Shown here: piece after piece, positions 19,986 to 30,127 of the stretch
How positions within the stretch are numbered: position 1 is the first letter of the stretch
How the letters are laid out: every line of letters starts with the position of its first letter
From: Daphnia pulex
Lineage: Eukaryota; Arthropoda; Branchiopoda; Diplostraca; Daphniidae
DNA length: 64,000 nucleotides
Assembly (NCBI RefSeq): GCF_021134715.1
Contig: NC_060018.1
Span: 9,255,501-9,319,500 of the forward strand
Reading direction: 5' to 3'
Position numbers and translations under genes: made by a program
The notes under the pieces: generated by a model
What the model saw: the letters and a program-made list of their open reading frames with translations, nothing else
Database searches by the model: none
What the model was told of the DNA's origin: nothing

Positions 19986-22492
19986 TCTATATGTCTCTTA
20001 TTTCTAAATCCTTGGGCTGGGTTATACCAAGCGTTATGCTGTGGCCTAGCTCCAGGGGGACCTGAGGTAACGAAGTTATTCTGGCGCGGTACCTGATGGG
20101 CACGAAACGTTTGGTTTCGAAAATGCTGGGGATATTCACTTAAATTCTGAAATCTACGACGAGGATTAAACATAGGATTAAAATTTTGGGGACGCTGAAA
20201 TTGTCCTTGTGATCTGTTTGAATAATTTTGTGGTGGTGGAGTTGGCTCTCTTCTCGGACGGTTATCTAGTGTATCATTATATCTGTTACCACTAGAACTA
20301 CGTGATCTATGGTGTTGATTATTCGTACCTCTAGATCGAGGAATATTTCTATCCGCGCTGTGTTGGCGGCTTAGGGGGTGCTGAAAACGGATCCGATTTT
20401 CCGAATTGGACCGTCTACGATCGCCGGAAGGTGATCTGTGTCTGTTAAAGGCGTCGGCAACTGCTATTGAGGGAAAATCAATCTCGTTGTTTTCCTGTGG
20501 AGCATTTTTTCCGATAGTTAGACCGGCTAACTGTTTCTCTAAATGAACAATCTTTGTTTTCTGCCGCAAGATCTCTATATCTTGCTCGTTATCGTGTGCA
20601 GAGATACCTGCTATAGTGGCCTTTAAACTCTTATCTTCATTCTGTTCCATTCTATTAACTAAAGTTTCCGCGGCGTAGGCGTTTTCGCATACGTCTTCGT
20701 AAGCACTATCAACATCCATGCGGCTCCAAACTATTTTCAATATTTTTGGCAAGAGACCCTTTAAAAGAATTTTTTGTTTGGCTTCGCCTCTCATTTGACT
20801 CAGAGATATTGCTAATGCCTTAGCTTCGTTCGTCGCTTTGTCACCTAATGTAATTTCTTTTCCGTGGATGATGTCATATAACTGATTAATTCTACTAACG
20901 AAAGTTTGTGTGCTTTGATCGGGGGTCTGCCGAAGCTCGTTTAATTGTTTTCTTAAATTTTCTAACTCTGTTTCTGTAAGAAATCTATTTATTAAAGCTT
21001 TTTCCCATGCATCGTAATCTTCCTCATCTTGTGCTCTTTCCATATAATCACTATGCCAATCCGCAGCATCTCCTCTTAGTCTATCTGAAAAATATTTTAT
21101 TTTATCTTTCTTCTCCCACCCTGCGCTTTGTGCGACTCTTTCCGCATCTTTTAACCAATTATTAACTAACTGCTCTCCTCTTTTGCCTTTAAAAATCGGA
21201 ATAGATTTCCGTTCGTCCTGTGAATATAATTCACGTAAATGGCTCTTAGTTATTGGTGCATCTTCATTACTATTGCCTAACGTCATGGTTATAATATTAG
21301 TTGTTTGAGTGGGCTTTGAATGGGTTTGCGTATCTGCTACTAAAGTCGATTTCAAATGTTTTTGAATGTATAAATCTTTAGCTTTAATTTCTTGTTCGAG
21401 GTCAGAGATTTTATTGGATAAGTCTCGTTTGGTTGTTTTCAAAATTTTTACGCTTGCGTCTTTGGAGTTGGCTTCAATTTGCAAGGTGTCTAGCTTCTGA
21501 GATAGTTCTTGGTTTTTATTTGTAAGTGTTGTTACGTCGTCTTCTGTTAATTTACTTGCGTTCTTCAAAGCTTCGTGTGCGTTGTCTAATAGATTGTAGC
21601 TATGGTTTAGTTGTTTTATTTTATCTTCAGTGTCTTCCTTAAGTTGTGATAGAGAATCCCTTAAATCATTTATGCAGTCGTTCTGTCCTATGATTTCGCT
21701 CTTAGCTTTTTCTAGATCGGTTTTAGCTGTCTCATATTCTGTCAAAAATGTTTTACTCTCATCGCTTGCCTGACTTTCTTTGGGTCTATTATTAAAATCT
21801 GCTATTAAAGTTGCTTGTTTAAAATTTGTTCGGGTTAATGTTTCTACTTCTGCTGTTAAACGGGTGTTTTCTAGATAAGAATCGGCTACTTTCTTTGAAA
21901 ATTCTCTCCTTACTTTATCTACCTCTTTTTCAGTCTTTTTCGTTTCGTTCGCTACGTCTTGTTCAAGATTCTTTGCATACTCATCTAATGCTAATTGTTT
22001 GAAAAGAAGTTCCCTCTTAAATATTTTAAATGCTTTATTCCGAAAATCTACTTCTCGACTATGAGCTTCTCTAACATTTTGTAACAAAGGGTTAAATTTA
22101 TTGGGGTCTGCTTTTAATTCTACGAAATATGTCCCTAATTTTTCTAAAACTTTTTCTTTAGCCTCACCGGTAAGATAGACTGAACTTCCAAACTCCTTCT
22201 TATGCAATTCAAATGTATACTGTTTCAAAAAATGATAAACTTGACCTGTGACTTCCTTTCTTTTTGCAATATAACTACTTCGTGTTAAGCGTTTATCTGA
22301 GGTTTCATCTATATTACTTTTACAAAGACTTATTAAATTTGACCAATGGGTAACAAAATTGTTTCTAACTTTTAGTACACTATCAGCTAAGGAATTTACG
22401 TACGCGTCTTCTTCTAGGTCTATCTCATCAATTAAAGACTCATTAATAGCTGTAAACGAAGTGTCGCTAATTGTTGTTTGAGGATTCGTCAT
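19904..22492 (-). CDS. gag: Gypsy Gag, 862 aa, with long coiled coil and zinc knuckle
   Basis: Structural protein of the particle. The N-terminal half (about residues 150-400) is a long charged coiled coil (repeated E/K/L heptads such as LTEYETAKTDLEKAKSEI), which is unusual for a Gypsy Gag. A retrotransposon capsid region follows at about 420-620 (IPIFKGKRGEQLVNNWLKDA, then WEKALINRFL). The C-terminus is Arg/Gln/Asn-rich and ends with a CCHC zinc knuckle, CYACGKRGHYARECR, that binds RNA. The start at 22,492 is the first ATG after the PBS and leader. The 862-residue length is about twice that of common Gypsy Gags, mainly because of the coiled coil. Confidence 0.93.
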   Translation of the reverse strand: MTNPQTTISDTSFTAINESLIDEIDLEEDAYVNSLADSVLKVRNNFVTHWSNLISLCKSNIDETSDKRLTRSSYIAKRKEVTGQVYHFLKQYTFELHKKEFGSSVYLTGEAKEKVLEKLGTYFVELKADPNKFNPLLQNVREAHSREVDFRNKAFKIFKRELLFKQLALDEYAKNLEQDVANETKKTEKEVDKVRREFSKKVADSYLENTRLTAEVETLTRTNFKQATLIADFNNRPKESQASDESKTFLTEYETAKTDLEKAKSEIIGQNDCINDLRDSLSQLKEDTEDKIKQLNHSYNLLDNAHEALKNASKLTEDDVTTLTNKNQELSQKLDTLQIEANSKDASVKILKTTKRDLSNKISDLEQEIKAKDLYIQKHLKSTLVADTQTHSKPTQTTNIITMTLGNSNEDAPITKSHLRELYSQDERKSIPIFKGKRGEQLVNNWLKDAERVAQSAGWEKKDKIKYFSDRLRGDAADWHSDYMERAQDEEDYDAWEKALINRFLTETELENLRKQLNELRQTPDQSTQTFVSRINQLYDIIHGKEITLGDKATNEAKALAISLSQMRGEAKQKILLKGLLPKILKIVWSRMDVDSAYEDVCENAYAAETLVNRMEQNEDKSLKATIAGISAHDNEQDIEILRQKTKIVHLEKQLAGLTIGKNAPQENNEIDFPSIAVADAFNRHRSPSGDRRRSNSENRIRFQHPLSRQHSADRNIPRSRGTNNQHHRSRSSSGNRYNDTLDNRPRREPTPPPQNYSNRSQGQFQRPQNFNPMFNPRRRFQNLSEYPQHFRNQTFRAHQVPRQNNFVTSGPPGARPQHNAWYNPAQGFRNKRHIECYACGKRGHYARECRSVPPPPSTEQQ

Positions 22493-22655
22493 TCACTTAC
22501 AGTTTTGAGAAAATTGATGTTTCCTTCCTCGATGTAGATGATCTCGTTGTGGGTTGTCTGGTCGTCTGGTCGTCCTGTCGTCTGGTCCTAGGTGGTGGGG
22601 CAGCTGGGGGGCGATGTTCCTTCTCGTTGACTCACGGCAGGTTTTGAAGTCCAAA

Positions 22656-22670
22656 CTGGCACGTTCACCA
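22656..22670 (-). other. Primer-binding site of the Gypsy element
   Basis: On the - strand TGGTGAACGTGCCAG begins three bases after the 5' LTR. TGG complements a tRNA 3' CCA end, as expected for first-strand priming. I cannot name the tRNA with confidence. Confidence 0.7.
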
Positions 22671-22673
22671 ATT

Positions 22674-22955
22674 TGTGATGATGAGTCACAAGAGTCAAAA
22701 CACGAGAGGTGCGGTTAAAGGTGTATTGAGAAACAACCAAGACAACTGTAACACGATTACAAGCATAAGCGAGTGACCGTACAATCGAGACCTCAAATAG
22801 ATCGAATGTCCGATTTATATACGGGATGATGAGCGATGGCTTGTCTGATGGTAGCCATGCCTGTTAAAGTAATTAAGAAGGTGCGTATGGTAAACGCATC
22901 AACAAGTGTGAGAACTTGTCAATGGCTTTGCCATATGCTGTGAATTAACATTACA
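22674..22955 (-). repeat. 5' LTR of the Gypsy element
   Basis: 282 bp, near-identical to 8,833-9,115. In element orientation it is the upstream, promoter-bearing LTR. It is followed by ATTA, the right-hand target-site duplication. Confidence 0.95.
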
Positions 22956-22959
22956 ATTA

Positions 22960-23934
22960 TGAAGGGATTCCTGTTCTTCCTGAGATGAAAGAGTCCAGCA
23001 TGAGGATTTGATTTCAAATATTTTGTCTGTTGATTTTCGTTTGTTATTAATAATCTTCTTTTTTGTTTTGTTTGATAGGCCAAAATCGGTCAAGCATGTT
23101 GGGAGGGGGGGGGGAGAAAACCCAAAAAATATTTTAAATAAATAAAACGTCTGATTGTGATGGGAAGGTCACGAGTTTTGATGCGCTTGACCGTAATGGG
23201 AGATCAGGAAAAAATTGTAAATAATTAACGGATGAGGTGCTGAGCGAGAGGAGTATCTATAGCTTAAGAGATAAGTTGGTGTTGGTGAATGTGGAGGAAG
23301 GTGTGTGTGTGTGTGTGAAATTTCAGTTTGTTTAATGACACCAGTCGACGATGGAGTGCAATCTGAGGTATAGACGGGATCGGAGGGCGCGCACGCAAAG
23401 AGCGAGCAAACGTCATGAAATCTTTCAGATATAATGATTGAATGATTATATAATAATAATACATACCTTTGTAAATAAGCGAGTTCATAGGGATCGGAGG
23501 AGCGGTAGGAGAGGTATTTCGAGAGAGAGAGAGAGAAACGGCTGCATAACAAAGATGGAGGAAACAGGCCCTGAGAACGGCGTGTGTGTGTGTGTGTATG
23601 TGTCAGAGTTGAACCCGGTGCTGAGAAAGTGAAATCTTTTCTCCTAACTACCTTCCAAAAGATTTCCTCGTCCTCCGCAAACGCTGGTGGTGGGATTCGG
23701 ATGAATAAAAAATGTCCCGGGACAGTCACGACGAACTCAACGGATCGACGTCACGTTCATGGGCGTCGGCGACGAATCCTGCTGCGGCTCCTTGTCCCCC
23801 GCCTGCATGGCCGTCTGATCGGTCGGCTGGGTAGCCGCCGCCGCAACCAACTGCTACTGCTGTTGGACGGCTCCCGAAACCTGCTGCAGCAACGTCTGGT
23901 GGTGGTCAACGCCGGAGCGCGGGCGAATCATGGG
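22960..23934 (-). other. 3' flank / probable 3' UTR of the betaglycan-like gene
   Basis: Contains two GT microsatellites (23,300-23,318 and 23,582-23,604), a GA run (23,521-23,536) and a poly-G run near 23,104. In 23,740-23,950 a - strand frame with one stop reads Gln-rich sequence ending PMNVTSIR. Its protein-like composition suggests former coding sequence beyond the predicted stop at 23,935. Confidence 0.45.
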
Positions 23935-24606
23935 CTAACACTTGACTCCAATCGTCTGGCAACGGTTGTTACTTCGGCTCGACCGAGTCTTCCGGTTCAT
24001 GACTCGCCTATACGGATCTGTCGTTCAAGAAAAAGCAATAAGTAAATGGCATCTTGTCAACCACGCTGGAAAAAAAGAAAAGAAGAGAAAAAGCAACAAT
24101 AATAGACGATGACTACTCGTATTATTGACTTTCCATTTTCTCGGTTGGCCCTGTACGGTATTATTATGACTATCACGTTATTTAAGGCTATTGTAGGAGC
24201 TGGAAATGCTGGAATATAGCTTATTCTATAAGTCGTCGTCTGTAGCGTACCTGTCCTCATGTGGATGCACCAGAGAATGGCAGTCAGTGCGACTCCGATG
24301 ACAAACGAGGCCAGGGCGATTCCCACCGTTATCTCGGTGGAAACGCCAACGAGAATGACTTGCTGGCTGCCAGGCTGCCCGTTGCCAGTCAAGAGGGAAC
24401 CGGGTGATGTCGTCGTCTCTCCAGCCGTGTTGATTTCTGTTCAAACAATATCTCGATTATTTATCATTTTTTCTTCTTTTTCTTCAAGAAATTAAAAATA
24501 AAATGCCTTACTGTTCTTCTGTAGGGAAAAAGTGGCCTTGGCCACCAAAATTTGCTGGGCCGTCGAAACCGATTCGTCAATTAAAGGCTTGAGTACGTGC
24601 CGGCCG
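23935..24606 (-). CDS. TGFBR3-like: Betaglycan-like (TGFBR3) gene, membrane-anchor exons
   Basis: Three exons with GT-AG borders: 24,606-24,512, 24,436-24,251 and 24,017-23,935. They read in phase: a short extracellular stretch (DESVSTAQQILVAKATFSL), a Thr/Ser/Gly linker, then the membrane helix ITVGIALASFVIGVALTAIL followed by WCIHMRT and a short basic tail. The helix closely resembles the vertebrate betaglycan/endoglin membrane segment (GIAFAAFVIGALLTG). Betaglycan is a cell-surface co-receptor that presents TGF-beta family ligands. The matching ectodomain exons lie 26 kb upstream at 50.7-53.0 kb on the same strand. The C-terminus is short, about 28 residues after the last splice. Confidence 0.75.
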
Positions 24607-24775
24607 CTGCAGTATTGAGAGGGATCTATGCACTATTCAAGATGGCGAGAGAGAGAAACGATGAAACGAGCTGGTTAAGGATTTCCTTTGCACAACTGCC
24701 AATGTCAGGCGATAAGCGGGCCACATCAAGAGAGATTAAAAGGAAGAGTTCACTTACCATTACTTACACTTACAC
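24607..24775 (-). other. Intron sequence before the membrane-anchor exons
   Basis: Lies between the CTGCAG acceptor at 24,607 and the SZT2 exon copy. No coding signal. Confidence 0.4.
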
Positions 24776-24945
24776 AGCTTACCGTTGTATGGTTTTGAAG
24801 GGCCAGCACTGTTTGGCCAAAACCAGCTAAAACATACTCCGTCGTGACTTCGTCACTGTCCGAGTTGGTCGAAGAAGCCATCCTGAAAACGTGGAACCCG
24901 TAACGGCGCTCGTGAATCAACAGTTTATTGAACAGCTGTTCACCC
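24776..24945 (-). pseudogene. Duplicated SZT2 exon fragment fused to Copia
   Basis: About 170 bp closely match the SZT2-like exon at 34,639-34,809, including its GTAAGC splice donor. Identity ends right after the donor on one side and at CACCC on the other. A 13-bp excess (around GGTTTTGGCC) shifts the frame inside the copy. At its upstream edge the Copia frame (QYVGTKDQL) runs directly and in frame into SZT2 residues (GEQLFN). It therefore forms a Copia-SZT2 junction and could, by its donor, splice to the betaglycan-like exons. Probably a product of retroelement-associated rearrangement. Confidence 0.85.
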
Positions 24946-25110
24946 AGCTGATCCTTTGTTCCTACATACTGTAGATCAATTACTCCATTATTGAGTGTTT
25001 CTGTTACAAAATGATACTTTATGTCAATGGGCTTCGTTCTTTGATGGAACTCAGGATTCTTAACTAAGCGGATGGCGCTCTGGTTATCACAAAGTAGGAG
25101 AATGGGTGGA
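24946..25110 (-). pseudogene. Copia RNase H, C-terminal part
   Basis: - strand frame with the conserved LLCDNQSAIRLVKNPEFHQR and KYHFVTE motifs of Copia RNase H. It continues the frame interrupted at 28,511; removing the LINE and one copy of GTGGA restores the reading EVEPPPILLLC. Confidence 0.85.
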
Positions 25111-28100
25111 TAAGATAAGATTAGATTTATTTGTAACGCGCATTTTAAGGAATTGTCAAATGACGCAGATATGTACAGTCGACGAATACAACGGAAATAA
25201 ATAATGTGTCTTAGTTACAGTTTTTGGACAGAAGGTGAAGAATTACAAGAGAACGAAAAGTATTCAAGTTCGGGGCTTGTCTGACAGGGTGGGGTAGACT
25301 ATTCCAGAGAAGAGGGGAGGCGCATGAGAAAGCTCGTTTGCCGAATAGAGTGAGACGAAAAGGTTTGCAAATGAGAAGATTTTTATCGCCGGAGCGGAGT
25401 TCACGACTTGGGGAATAGCAAGAGATGAGATCAGAAAGATAGGGAGGGGCTGAGCCATTGAGGCAGCGAAAAGTGAGACAGGCAACTTTGAGTTTAGCAC
25501 GGTCAGCGATTTCAAGCCAGTGAAGAGATTGGCGGTGTATAGACACATGTTCGCGTTTTCGAAGATTAAAAATCGTACGAACCGCTGCATTTTGGACACG
25601 CTGAAGGCGCTTCAAGAGAGAAGATGGAAGATTAAGATAGAGAGAATTGCAGTATTCGAAGCGAGAAAGAACTAAAGCATTCACAACACATTTGACAGAG
25701 GAAAAATCGAGAAACCGAGGGATCTTGTTTATCCTGCTGAGATGAAAGTTGGCGGCTCTGCTGGTCTTCTTGACTTGGGCTTCCATTGTCAGGTGAGTAT
25801 CAATGATGACACCAAGGTTACAAGCCGTTGTGGACGGCTGGACTAGTGACGATCCAATCTGGAGAGGGGTTGAATCAATGTGACGAGTTGTGGAGCCTTT
25901 ACCGGGGTTGTATGTGTAGATTAGTGTGCTTTTAGGAATGTTGAGCTGGACGCGGTTGATGGTGAGCCAGGCGTCGGTTTTTTAAAACCAGAAGCCAAGG
26001 CGGGTGCGACACTGAGACTGGGAGGAGAAATCCTCCTTAAGAGCGAAACGTGAGCGTGCCTGCTTGTCATCTGAAAACTGACTAACTTTCACGCCTTCGG
26101 TTTTAGTAGCCTCAGAAAAAGGTGTGACGTACATGATGAACAGTGGGCCGCCGAGTACGGAGCCTTGTGCTACGCCAAACAAAAGATGAACGACAGCAGA
26201 CGTATATGCACCAACATGGACGGACTGCGTTCTGTTGCTTAAGTATGATGAGAACCAGTTGACAGCGGTGCTAGAAAGACCGAAACAGTGGGACAGTCTC
26301 TCAAGCAGTATTTGGTGATCAATTGTGTCGAATGCCGTGGACAGGTCGAGAAGAACAAGAGCACTTGCGTCTTTTTGATCTGCTGTGGTGAGAAGGTCAT
26401 CAAATAAGGAGAGTAAGGCTGTCTCAGTTGAATGGTTGGCTCCGTAGGCTGATTGGTGTACCGGAAGTAGGCAGAACTTAGACAAGTGTTCGGTCAGCAA
26501 CATGAGAACAGCTCTCTCGATCAGTTTCGAAAGAAATGAAAGGTTTGATACTGGAAGAAAGTTGCCTAGTACGTTCCAGTCAAGAGTTGATTTTTTCAGG
26601 AGAGGCGTGATGATGCCATGTTTCAGACTGGAAGGAAAAGCGCCAGTAGAAAGGGAAAGGTTATTGATGATGTCGGTTATTGGTCTAACTAGGACCACGA
26701 GGCACTTCTTGAGCAGTTGAGTTGGTAGTGGGTCCAAGGAACACGACTTCGTTGGCGACGATTCGATAAGTTTGGACACCTCCGCAGTGGACACAGATTG
26801 AAACTTGAGCAGGTCATTTTCTTCATGTAGCCGAAGGAAGGACTGCTCGTGCTGAAGTGTGTGAGAAGAGGTAGACTCAGCCACACGGTCCACATTCGAT
26901 CGTATTGTAGAGATTTTAGACGAGAAGAATTCGCTTAGGTCGTCGACAACTTCCTGCACGCAGGGACGATCTGGAAGAACCGGGGGTGCGGATGAGCCAG
27001 TTAAGTCGCCAACCAGTTAAAAAAGTGCGCGCATATCGCCACCACAGTCAGACACACGTTCCCGAACTGAATCGGTTCTTGCGGCGACAAGAGTAGTAGA
27101 GTAATTTAATCGGTGTTTTCTGTAGACTTTGTGGAATCGTTCACTGGCTGGGTCGCGTTTTCTCCTAGCAGCCTGCCACATTCGCTCGGCCCATCCTGCC
27201 ATCGCTTTAAGGCCTCGGATTTCAAAGGATCTCCAAGGAGCAGAAGGACGAAGAACAATGGTTTTCGTCTGAAGAGGAGCATGTTGATCGATAGTGGAGC
27301 GGATGCCATCGTTGTACTGGGTGACAAGGCCATCCAGTGAGTCGGTTGGAGACTGTACCAACGGCAGAGAGTCAATGTCCAAGAGAAAAGCGTCCAAGTC
27401 AATGGACTTGAACGACCTGAAGGTGATGGTCTTAGTCGGCCAACGGGGAGGTCGGATGTTGAGCACACACTTGATAGCAGAGTGATCAGAGATATTCCAA
27501 CCTAAGCTGTCATCAACGTGAGTGGATTTTACCAGGGATTCCGACTGACGGGAGAGAACCAAGTCGAGAATGTGATCATCGTTGTGTGTGTGTTGGTTCA
27601 CGTGTTGCTGCAAGCCAAAAGACTCGACGAGAGTCAGAAAATGATTGGCATACGCGTCGGTATGAAGATTGAAGTCTCCAGTGATCAATAGCTTCGAGGA
27701 GACTGAAACTGTAGATTCCAGTAGAGAAGAGAATTCTTCAATGAATTGGGCACGTGATTTATCCGGTGGTCTGTAGATGACAATGAGACGGACTTTTGTA
27801 GATTTGGTCGCAACACTAAGGTCGAGGCACTCGAAAGAAAGAAAATCAGGGAACTCAGACAACACTGTCACTTTGACTGAGTTTTTGTGGAAGAGAGCCA
27901 AACCACCACAACTCTTCTTTTTCGTTAGAACCAGGTTTCTAGGCTTCTGCACTGCTGAGTAGCCGCTTGGGCAGACAGACCTGGCGTCTTGGTCACCAGC
28001 AGCATCAGTAAACCAAGTCTCAGTTACCGCAAGCAGGTCAGGACAAGACGCAGCGAGTAGACGGGTAATTTTAGTGCAGGAAGAGAAATTGAGGAGGTCC

Positions 28101-28510
28101 CTTGCATTTACTAAGAAAAGTTTGGCATCAGTATCACTAAGCAACTTCTCACATCGTTTCTATTTCTTTCGGCGTGATCTGCTTGTTGACATTCTCACAA
28201 GCAGACAAAGGTCTCTGAAAATTCTGTAGTTGCCAGGCATGAGCCTGGGGGTAGGCCTCAGGCTCAGAGCCAAAAGATCTGAACGAGAGTAATGGAGTGT
28301 CATGGCCGACAATAACACAGACATTGAACGAAAAACTACCAGCACGGACGAAGTAAGTACACTAAGTCCTTGCTTGGCAGATGCACGACACGCTCACGAA
28401 TAATTGGGAACAAACTATCACATAAAACCAGAACTAAAACAATTAAAATAAAACCGTTGTTCGGGACTGACTTTTAGGTGCAACCTGTGAAGGCGCCACC
28501 GGGTGGTACA
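25111..28510 (-). mobile_element. APE-type non-LTR retrotransposon (CR1/L2-like LINE), 3.4 kb
   Basis: Inserted in the Copia RNase H gene with a perfect 5-bp duplication GTGGA (25,106-25,110 and 28,511-28,515). Its 3' end on the - strand is a short repeat, AATCTTATCTTA, rather than poly(A), as in CR1/L2/I-type LINEs. It contains an endonuclease and a reverse transcriptase in one frame. A 370-bp 5' region precedes the ORF; no ORF1 is seen, so the copy may be 5'-truncated or belong to a single-ORF lineage. Confidence 0.88.
25211..28144 (-). pseudogene. LINE endonuclease-reverse transcriptase ORF with two nonsense codons
   Basis: A single frame from 28,144 to 25,211 broken only by TAA at 27,017-27,019 and TAA at 25,982-25,984. 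Residues 1-370 are an APE endonuclease (VTETWFTDAA, LLITGDFNLHTD, NISDHSAIKCVL). The reverse transcriptase follows with PVSNLSFLSKLIERAV, LLDLSTAFDTIDHQILLERL and GVAQGSVLGGPLF. The catalytic box reads FSDD where related LINEs have FADD or YADD; both Asp are kept. The C-terminal part has the usual LSRFEYCNSLYLNLP and RLQRVQNAAVRTI. Only a few lesions separate it from a complete frame, so insertion was not ancient. Confidence 0.88.
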
Positions 28511-30127
28511 GTGGAGGTTCTACTCACCCAATCTCCTTCAGAAGACGACTGATCCAAACTGCTTCCTTCGAAGCAAAGCAATATATTCAGCTTCTGTTGT
28601 CAAGAGGGCCGTACAACTTTGACGTTTACTCTCCACAGTATAGGAAGATATACCCTGTAGTCGATTTTCTGTTATCCACGTCTCTCGCGAAATCAGCATC
28701 AATGTACCCGATGACATCTCTGCAGCTGCCCTCCTTGAATTGAAGTCCATGATTAGGCGTTCCTGATAGGTAAGAGATGATCCTTTTCACAGCATTCCAG
28801 TGTCCATAGCCCTGGTTCTGACAAAACTGTGACACTTGCCCTAAGGGAAAAGCTATATCCGGACGAGTAGTTGTCGCTAAGTAGAGTAAAGACCCAACAG
28901 CTTCACGGTACGGTACTTTCTTCATATCATCAATTTCTTTCTCCGTTTTTGGTGACATGTTGGCGCTGAGTTGAGTGTGCGGGTCAGCCGGTATCAGCTT
29001 CGGGCTGCAGCTCTCCATCCTAAATTTCTTTAACAGCGCTGAGATGAATTGAGGTTGCGTGACTGTTAGCTCTTTTTTCTGTCTGTCACGGTTGATTTCC
29101 AACCCTAGAAATCGGTCTGCGTCCATTGTCCGAATTTGAAACTCCTTTTCAGGTGGTCGATGATCTGCTGAAGGCTCTCTTTCTTGTTGCTGCAAGCTAA
29201 TCCATCATCAACGAAGATCGCCAGAATCGTCATCTCCTCCCCTTTATGGCGATAATAAATACACGGGTTTGCTGTGCTTCTTGTAAGGCTAAAGGTGACT
29301 AGGAAGTCGTTGAATCTTGTGTTCCACACACGTGGTGCCTTTTTCAGGCCATAAATGCTCTTGATAAGCTTGCAGACTTCCATTTCTCTCCCAGATACCA
29401 AGAAACCCTCCGGCTGGGACATATATATTTCTTCGTCTAGATTTTCGTACAGGAAAGCAGTCTTTATATTCAGCAGTGTTGTCTCAAGATCAAGTGAAGC
29501 AATTAGTCCAAACACAATGCGGAGGGCAGAATGCTTTAAGACAGGAGCAAAGGTTTCCTCATAGTCGACGCCTTACTCCTGGGTGAAGCCTTTAGCTATT
29601 AACCTAGCCCTGAATCTTTATGGTGTAGTCTTGTAGCTCAGTTTGATGTCAAACACCCATTTGTTTTGAATAACTGCGCGACCCTCTGGCAATTGGACTA
29701 CTTCCCAGGTTCCATTCTCCATCAATGAGGAATGTTCTTCCTCAATGGCTATCTTCCAGTTATGAGCGTCTTCTGACGAGATCGCTTCTTGATAGTCCTT
29801 CGGTACTTTGTGAGCAGTAGTAATTTCCTTCCAGCTTCCAGCTTCAGTGAGAGTTTCTTCCACGCTCCCTAATCCCACCTTCTCCATACGCTTGTGTATT
29901 CTTGCTAACCGGCGCCTTGGCTCCTCCCATCCGAAGAATGGATCTTCCTCCAAGGTTTGAGCTTCTTCTTGATTTTCAACAATGTCCAGGACTGGATTAT
30001 TCTCTTGATTATCAGCAATATCCAGAGCTGGGGCTTCCTCTTGCTTGTCAACCGCATCTACGGCTGGAATTTCCTCCACTTCATTTGGTTCCATCTGGCT
30101 TTCATGATGTTCCTTGGCTCCTACATT
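28511..30127 (-). pseudogene. Copia reverse transcriptase and RNase H, degenerate
   Basis: Pieces in order on the - strand: a linker rich in E and Q (30.1-29.6 kb), WEVVQLPEGRAVIQNKWVF, the RT core (LLNIKTAFLYENLDEEIYMS, KLIKSIYGLKKAPRVWN, IFVDDGLA) and the connection/RNase H (GSLLYLATTTRPDIAF, IGYIDADFARDVDNRKSTTG). Stops interrupt it at 29,618 and near 29,573. At least two frameshifts occur, near 29,110 and 28,640. Confidence 0.85.

Larger units (their letters stand above)
8833..22955 (-). mobile_element. Complete 14.1-kb Gypsy (Metaviridae) element with env and three accessory ORFs
   Basis: Both LTRs begin TGTGATGATGAG and end TTAACATTACA on the + strand, with the TG...CA ends usual for LTRs. 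The element is flanked by a 4-bp duplication ATTA (8,829-8,832 and 22,956-22,959). The two LTRs differ only around one short stretch (one substitution and two small indels by eye), which implies recent insertion. On the - strand the order is 5' LTR, PBS, gag, pol, env, ankyrin ORF, two small ORFs, PPT, 3' LTR. The pol order PR-RT-RNase H-IN and a GPY/F motif place it in Gypsy. Every main ORF is intact, so the copy could be competent. At 14.1 kb it is much longer than a usual env-bearing Gypsy of 7-9 kb. Confidence 0.95.

Noticed and set aside
23169..23729. - strand ORF of 186 codons with His-Thr repeats
   Set aside because: Translation of GT microsatellites and UTR-like sequence. No coding signature.
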